This document shows, piece by piece, positions 61,582 to 64,000 of a stretch of 64,000 nucleotides of DNA. The notes below the pieces were generated by a model, which saw only the letters and a program-made list of their open reading frames with translations, ran no database searches and was not told where the DNA came from. Position numbers and translations under genes: made by a program. The stretch covers positions 1-64,000 of the forward strand of contig NZ_JACOFR010000006.1 in the NCBI RefSeq assembly GCF_019455385.1, written 5' to 3'. Every line of letters begins with the position of its first letter. The stretch's first letter is position 1. This DNA is from Bradyrhizobium sp. BR 10289 (GTDB lineage: Bacteria; Pseudomonadota; Alphaproteobacteria; Rhizobiales; Xanthobacteraceae).

Positions 61582-61700
61582 CGCGAAAAAGCCCTTGTCT
61601 TGGCCTTCCAAAGCGGGGCATCCAGTAGGAACGGCGCGGCTGATTTGGCCGTGACCTTCGCCAGATGTCGCCCTCCGGCGGCAAGGTCAGGGAACAGAGC

Positions 61701-63104
61701 ATGAGACTGCCGCGCGAGATCGGACCCATCCACTTCGTCGGGATCGGCGGGATCGGCATGAGCGGCATCGCCGAGGTGCTGGTCAATCTCGGCTATGCCG
61801 TGCAGGGCTCGGATGCCTCCGACAATTACAATCTCGACCGTCTGCGCAAGAAGGGCGCGAAGGTCTCGGTCGGCCACAAGGCCGAGAATGTCGACGGTGC
61901 CGAGGTCGTCGTCGTCTCCACCGCGATCAAGCGCGACAATCCGGAACTGATGGCGGCGCGCGAGCGCCGGATTCCCGTGGTGCGTCGTGCCGAGATGCTG
62001 GCCGAGCTGATGCGGCTGAAGAGCTGCGTCGCCATCGCCGGCACCCACGGCAAGACCACGACGACCACGATGGTCGCGACCCTGCTCGATGCCGGCGGGC
62101 TCGATCCCACCGTCATCAACGGCGGCATCATCAACGCCTATGGCTCCAATGCCCGCCTCGGCGCCGGCGACTGGATGGTGGTGGAAGCCGACGAAAGCGA
62201 CGGCACGTTTCTGAAGCTGCCGACCGATGTCGCGATCGTCACCAATGTCGACCCCGAGCATCTCGATCATTTCAAGACGTTCGACGCGGTGCAGGACGCG
62301 TTCCGCCATTTCGTCGAGAACCTGCCGTTCTACGGCTTTGCCGTGATGTGCATCGATCATCCCGTGGTGCAGAGCCTTGTCGGCAAGATCGAGGACCGCC
62401 GCATCATCACCTACGGCGAGAATCCGCAGGCCGATGCGAGATTGCTCGACCTGACGCCGATGGGCGGCGGATCGAAATTCAAGGTCGCGTTCCGCGATCG
62501 CAAGACCGGCGCCGTGCACGAGATCGCCGATCTCATGCTGCCGATGCCGGGCCGCCACAACGCCTCCAACGCGACCGCCGCGATCGCGGTCGCGCGCGAA
62601 CTCGGCGTGTCCGACGACGCCATCCGCAAGGCGATCGCCGGCTTCGGCGGCGTCAAGCGCCGCTTCACCAAGACCGGCGAGTGGAATGGCGTCACCGTGA
62701 TCGACGATTACGGCCATCACCCCGTCGAGATCGCGGCGGTGCTGAAGGCGGCGCGGGAATCCACCAACGGCAAGATCATCGCCGTGGTGCAGCCGCATCG
62801 CTACACCCGCCTGCAATCGCTGTTCGAGGAATTTTGCACCTGCTTCAACGATGCGGACGCCGTTGTTGTCGCGGATGTCTATGCCGCTGGCGAGACGCCG
62901 ATCGACGGCATCGACCGCGATCATTTCGTCGCCGGCCTGCGTGCGCGCGGCCATCGCGAGGTGGTGCCGCTGCCGGCGGCTACGGAGCTTCCTGGCATCA
63001 TCAAGGGACTGACGAAGTCCGGCGATCTCGTCGTGTGTCTCGGCGCCGGCAACATCACGCAATGGGCTTACGCTTTGCCGGACCAATTGAAGGCGCTGGG
63101 GTAG
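61701..63104 (+). CDS. murC: UDP-N-acetylmuramate:L-alanine ligase
   Basis: This 467-residue ligase adds L-alanine to UDP-MurNAc, the first step of the peptide stem. It has [17 protein letters not shown] at the N-terminus, ATP loop GTHGKTTTT (about 115-123), [11 protein letters not shown], and the C-terminal [11 protein letters not shown] and QPHRYTR motifs. The ATG at 61701 follows GGGAACAGAGC. murB starts four bases after its stop. Confidence 0.96.
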   Translation: MRLPREIGPIHFVGIGGIGMSGIAEVLVNLGYAVQGSDASDNYNLDRLRKKGAKVSVGHKAENVDGAEVVVVSTAIKRDNPELMAARERRIPVVRRAEMLAELMRLKSCVAIAGTHGKTTTTTMVATLLDAGGLDPTVINGGIINAYGSNARLGAGDWMVVEADESDGTFLKLPTDVAIVTNVDPEHLDHFKTFDAVQDAFRHFVENLPFYGFAVMCIDHPVVQSLVGKIEDRRIITYGENPQADARLLDLTPMGGGSKFKVAFRDRKTGAVHEIADLMLPMPGRHNASNATAAIAVARELGVSDDAIRKAIAGFGGVKRRFTKTGEWNGVTVIDDYGHHPVEIAAVLKAARESTNGKIIAVVQPHRYTRLQSLFEEFCTCFNDADAVVVADVYAAGETPIDGIDRDHFVAGLRARGHREVVPLPAATELPGIIKGLTKSGDLVVCLGAGNITQWAYALPDQLKALG

Positions 63105-63108
63105 GGCG

Positions 63109-64000
63109 GTGAGCTTTCCCGACATCACGCCCGACCTCAAAGCTGAAATGCCCGACCTCCGCGGCCGGCTGCTTGCCAACCAGTCGCTCGCCGAACTGAC
63201 CTGGTTTCGCGTCGGCGGTCCGGCGCAGGTGTTGTTCACGCCGGCGGACGAGGACGATCTCGCTTACTTCCTCGCGCGTCTTGCAAGCGACATCCCCGTC
63301 CATGTGGTCGGCGTCGGCTCCAACCTCATCGTGCGCGATGGCGGCATTGAAGGCGTGGTGACCCGGCTTGCGCCGCGCGCCTTTGGCGAGGCCACGACGA
63401 GCGGCGATATCGTCACCGCGGGCGCGGCCGCCCTCGACAAACGCGTGGCGGAAGTGGCGGCCTCCGCCAATATCGGCGGCCTCGAATTCTACTTCGGCAT
63501 TCCCGGCACGATCGGCGGCGCGCTGCGCATGAATGCGGGGGCCAATGGCGGCGAGACCAAGGACGTGCTGATCGAGGCGCGCGGCGTCGGGCGCGACGGC
63601 ACCAGGCACGTCTTCTCCAATGCGGACATGAAATTCGTCTACCGCAATAGCGGCGTCGATCCCTCCATCATCTTCACCTCGGCGCGTTTTCGCGGCGAGA
63701 TCCGGGATGCGGAGGCGATCCGCGCGCGCATGGCGGAGGTGCAGACCCACCGCGAGACAGCGCAGCCGATCCGCGAGAAGACCGGCGGTTCGACCTTCAA
63801 GAACCCGCCCGGCCATTCCGCCTGGAAGCTGGTGGATGCCGCCGGCTGCCGCGGCTTGCGCGTCGGCGGCGCGCAGGTCTCGGAGATGCACTGCAACTTC
63901 CTGATCAACACGGGCGATGCCACCGCGCACGACATCGAGACGCTGGGCGAGACCGTGCGCGAACGCGTCAAGGCGAATTCCGGAATCGAGCTGCACTGGG
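63109..64000 (+). CDS. murB: UDP-N-acetylenolpyruvoylglucosamine reductase, 3' end outside the window
   Basis: The first 297 residues of the FAD-dependent reductase that makes UDP-MurNAc are present. A GTG start at 63109, close after murC (with GGGCG just before), gives a start followed by [12 protein letters not shown], the FAD segment [39 protein letters not shown], and the catalytic-region [20 protein letters not shown]. The class-defining Ser/Gly region GGSTFKNP is intact. The reading frame is open to the window edge, so the gene is partial here. Confidence 0.93.
   Translation, partial: MSFPDITPDLKAEMPDLRGRLLANQSLAELTWFRVGGPAQVLFTPADEDDLAYFLARLASDIPVHVVGVGSNLIVRDGGIEGVVTRLAPRAFGEATTSGDIVTAGAAALDKRVAEVAASANIGGLEFYFGIPGTIGGALRMNAGANGGETKDVLIEARGVGRDGTRHVFSNADMKFVYRNSGVDPSIIFTSARFRGEIRDAEAIRARMAEVQTHRETAQPIREKTGGSTFKNPPGHSAWKLVDAAGCRGLRVGGAQVSEMHCNFLINTGDATAHDIETLGETVRERVKANSGIELHW

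Noticed and set aside
1..64000. tRNA genes, CRISPR arrays, insertion sequences, prophage
   Set aside because: None found: no cloverleaf with a T-arm consensus, no regularly spaced short repeats, and no transposase or integrase frames.

Overview
The window looks like chromosomal DNA of a Bradyrhizobium-type alphaproteobacterium (Nitrobacteraceae). The reasons are very high GC with matching codon use, an alphaproteobacterial-type division and cell-wall (dcw) cluster, a class A RNase P RNA, DGPF/ECF sigma and MocR genes, GGAAC-type (EcfG/RpoE2-like) promoters, and several families of long inverted-repeat intergenic elements of the kind common in Bradyrhizobium and Rhodopseudomonas. The genus is an inference from gene content, not a database result. 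I saw no tRNA, CRISPR array, prophage, transposase or plasmid gene.

Region by region. 0-3.4 kb: a lytic transglycosylase, a small zinc-ribbon protein and a histidine kinase/response regulator pair. 3.6-7.5 kb: a compact stress block (orphan nuoB plus MBL hydrolase, a Gly-rich exported protein, a manganese catalase and a PRC-barrel protein). Each of its four transcription units is preceded by a GGAAC-N17-[GAC]TT-type promoter at the right distance. 7.6-15.1 kb: an orphan branched-chain amino-acid-type binding protein, a complete polyamine/opine-type ABC importer operon (ATPase, binding protein, two permeases) and a DUF4403 protein. 15.1-20.0 kb: a beta-propeller protein, a TPR/winged-helix regulator divergent from a DUF899 protein, a GNAT acetyltransferase, cytochrome c and an L,D-transpeptidase.

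20.3-26.4 kb is a membrane-lipid neighbourhood: a GT4-type glycosyltransferase behind Pho-box-like repeats, a PmtA-like phospholipid N-methyltransferase, an Mpo1-like membrane protein, a large class III aminotransferase with a hydrophobic N-terminus, a divergent phosphatidylserine-decarboxylase-like enzyme and a NUDIX hydrolase. I regard it as the best candidate for an uncharacterised pathway. 26.7-32.5 kb holds envelope proteins (FecR-domain, a divergent pair of DUF2147 paralogues, a 27-residue membrane protein missed by length cut-offs, an extensin-like lipoprotein) and a variant histidine phosphatase.

32.8-42.5 kb is efflux and export: a TetR repressor with a 21-bp palindromic operator facing an EmrAB pair, then an ABC exporter plus MATE pump behind a 24-codon leader ORF with hairpins, an O-antigen-ligase-like protein and a TauE/SafE permease. 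42.7-49.6 kb: a MocR regulator with direct repeats facing a DUF983 protein, an alpha/beta hydrolase, an ABM-fold protein, rnpB, a YCII/ECF42-type sigma pair and an AmpD-like amidase. 50.1-64.0 kb: the dcw cluster rsmH-ftsL-ftsI-murE-murF-mraY-murD-ftsW-murG-murC-murB (murB cut by the window end), which builds lipid II and the septal synthase. No mraZ is recognisable upstream.
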